From Litorilituus sediminis (lineage in GTDB: Bacteria; Pseudomonadota; Gammaproteobacteria; Enterobacterales; Alteromonadaceae): a stretch of 64,000 bases of DNA. Positions 63,289-64,000 of the stretch are shown here, in pieces. The stretch's first letter is position 1. Each line of letters starts with the position of its first letter. The DNA is taken from contig NZ_CP034759.1 in NCBI RefSeq assembly GCF_004295665.1, forward strand, positions 2,666,001 through 2,730,000. Reading direction: 5' to 3'. A program made the translations under genes and the position numbers. The notes under the pieces are model-generated. The model was given only the letters and a program-made list of their open reading frames with translations, was not told the origin of the DNA and did no database searches.

Positions 63289-64000
63289 TTGGTGCGTTTG
63301 CTAATACCGCAATCAGTAATTGCCAGTATTGCTCAACGGTGGCAATTTCAATTTTCTCATCAGGTGAGTGCGGGAATTTGATTGTTGGACCAATAGAAAC
63401 CATGTCTAATTCAGGGTAGGCGGTTTTAAATAAACCACACTCTAAACCGGCATGAATAACCATCACGGCTGGTACTTTATCGAATAATTGCTGATAAGTA
63501 TCACGTACCGTTTTCATTATGGCTGAATTGGTATCTGGTTTCCAGCCTGGGTAAGCACCTGAGAATTTAATCTCAGCGCCAGCTAACTCAAATACCGACT
63601 GAACTGTGCGTTGAGTTTCTAAGCGACCGTCATCATGTAAGCTTCTAATAAGTACTAAAGCATTTAGTTTCTTACCTCGGGTGTTAATAACACCTAAGTT
63701 TAATGAGGTTTCTACTACACCTTCAATATCGTCACTCATACGGATAACACCGTTTGGACAAGCGTTTAGCGCACGAAGAATTGCTGCTTGGCAGGCTTTC
63801 GTCCAACATTGCTCGAAATCTTCAGGTGAGATTAATAACATATCAATATCTGGCTCAACCGAGCCAAGGTTGGCTTTTATTGTTGCTAAATACTGTGCTA
63901 AAGCCTCTTTTAATGCGGCTACATTGGCTTTTGGTACAACAAAACTGGCGTTTGCTTCACGTGGAATAGCGTTGCGTAAGCTGCCGCCATTTAGTTCAGT
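63278..64000 (-). CDS. pepD: Aminoacyl-histidine dipeptidase (PepD), C-terminal part, partial
   Basis: The frame is open to the window end, so about the last 240 residues are present and the start is missing. Visible features include GGSLRNAIPREANASFVVP, MSDDIEGVVETSLNLGVI, and AVMVIHAGLECGLFKTAYPELDMVSIGPTIKFPHSPDEK, the His/Glu-containing C-terminal metal-ligand region of the M20 PepD family. It hydrolyses dipeptides with N- or C-terminal His and others. The stop codon lies within the right direct repeat, convergent with the inserted segment. Confidence 0.92.
   Translation of the reverse strand, partial: TELNGGSLRNAIPREANASFVVPKANVAALKEALAQYLATIKANLGSVEPDIDMLLISPEDFEQCWTKACQAAILRALNACPNGVIRMSDDIEGVVETSLNLGVINTRGKKLNALVLIRSLHDDGRLETQRTVQSVFELAGAEIKFSGAYPGWKPDTNSAIMKTVRDTYQQLFDKVPAVMVIHAGLECGLFKTAYPELDMVSIGPTIKFPHSPDEKIEIATVEQYWQLLIAVLANAPTKA

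Noticed and set aside
1..64000. tRNA, rRNA or CRISPR arrays
   Set aside because: I saw no cloverleaf with TTCGANNC-type arm, no rRNA sequence and no regularly spaced short repeats in the intergenic regions.

Overview
The window looks like chromosome from a marine gammaproteobacterium of the order Alteromonadales, most likely Colwelliaceae (Colwellia/Thalassotalea type). I infer this from the AT-rich composition, the gmk-rpoZ-spoT-trmH-recG cluster, the divergent greB/tex pair, the DUF4212 plus VC_2705-type symporter pair, many TonB receptors, MCPs and orphan periplasmic solute-binding proteins. I made no database comparison. No rRNA, tRNA, CRISPR array, transposase or recognisable phage gene is visible.

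Layout. 1-12 kb: the 3' part of polA, followed by a probable small RNA in the position Spot 42 occupies in enterics. Then comes the information-processing cluster recG-trmH-ridA-spoT-rpoZ-gmk (all minus), an aromatic/aspartate aminotransferase and two orphan solute-binding proteins. 12-18.5 kb: DUF445 protein, cyclophilin lipoprotein, TraF-like envelope protein, greB and tex. 18.5-19.2 kb: two tandem, near-identical ~180-nt intergenic units, each with a consensus promoter overlapped by a Fur-box-like sequence and ending in a terminator. I read these as twin iron-regulated sRNAs. 19.2-35.9 kb: two chemoreceptors around a DcaP-like porin, a ToxR/TolB-type membrane regulator, aspA with a LysR regulator, an esterase, an S9 peptidase, two more solute-binding proteins and an M17 aminopeptidase.

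36-41 kb is an acetate/monocarboxylate-type transport locus: DnaQ-like exonuclease, cNMP/CBS/DUF294 protein, DUF4212 subunit and Na+/solute symporter. Its probable regulators are also in the window: a CrbS-type symporter-histidine kinase at 45.96-49.4 kb and a CrbR-type LuxR response regulator at 54.0-54.7 kb. A shared palindrome-like motif (core TAGACTAAAGT) lies upstream of the symporter, porin and one chemoreceptor. Between them sits a thiamine-salvage operon (TonB receptor, YkoF-like protein, PnuC/PnuT permease, thiamine-kinase-like phosphotransferase) headed by a TPP riboswitch. Next comes an overlapping four-gene operon resembling Vibrio AlmE-AlmF-AlmG (aminoacylation of lipid A) with an MsbA-like ABC transporter added.

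54.8-59.4 kb is an iron-type module: TonB receptor with Fur-box-like sites, PepSY-helix membrane protein and a small membrane protein. At 60.6-63.3 kb, an AT-rich 2.6-kb insert lies between a diguanylate cyclase gene and pepD. It carries a broken secreted phospholipase-A2-like gene, an unknown secreted protein and a small membrane protein. It is bounded by two 81-bp direct repeats (78/81 identical by eye) that duplicate the 3' end of the cyclase gene through the 3' end of pepD, and no recombinase is visible inside it.
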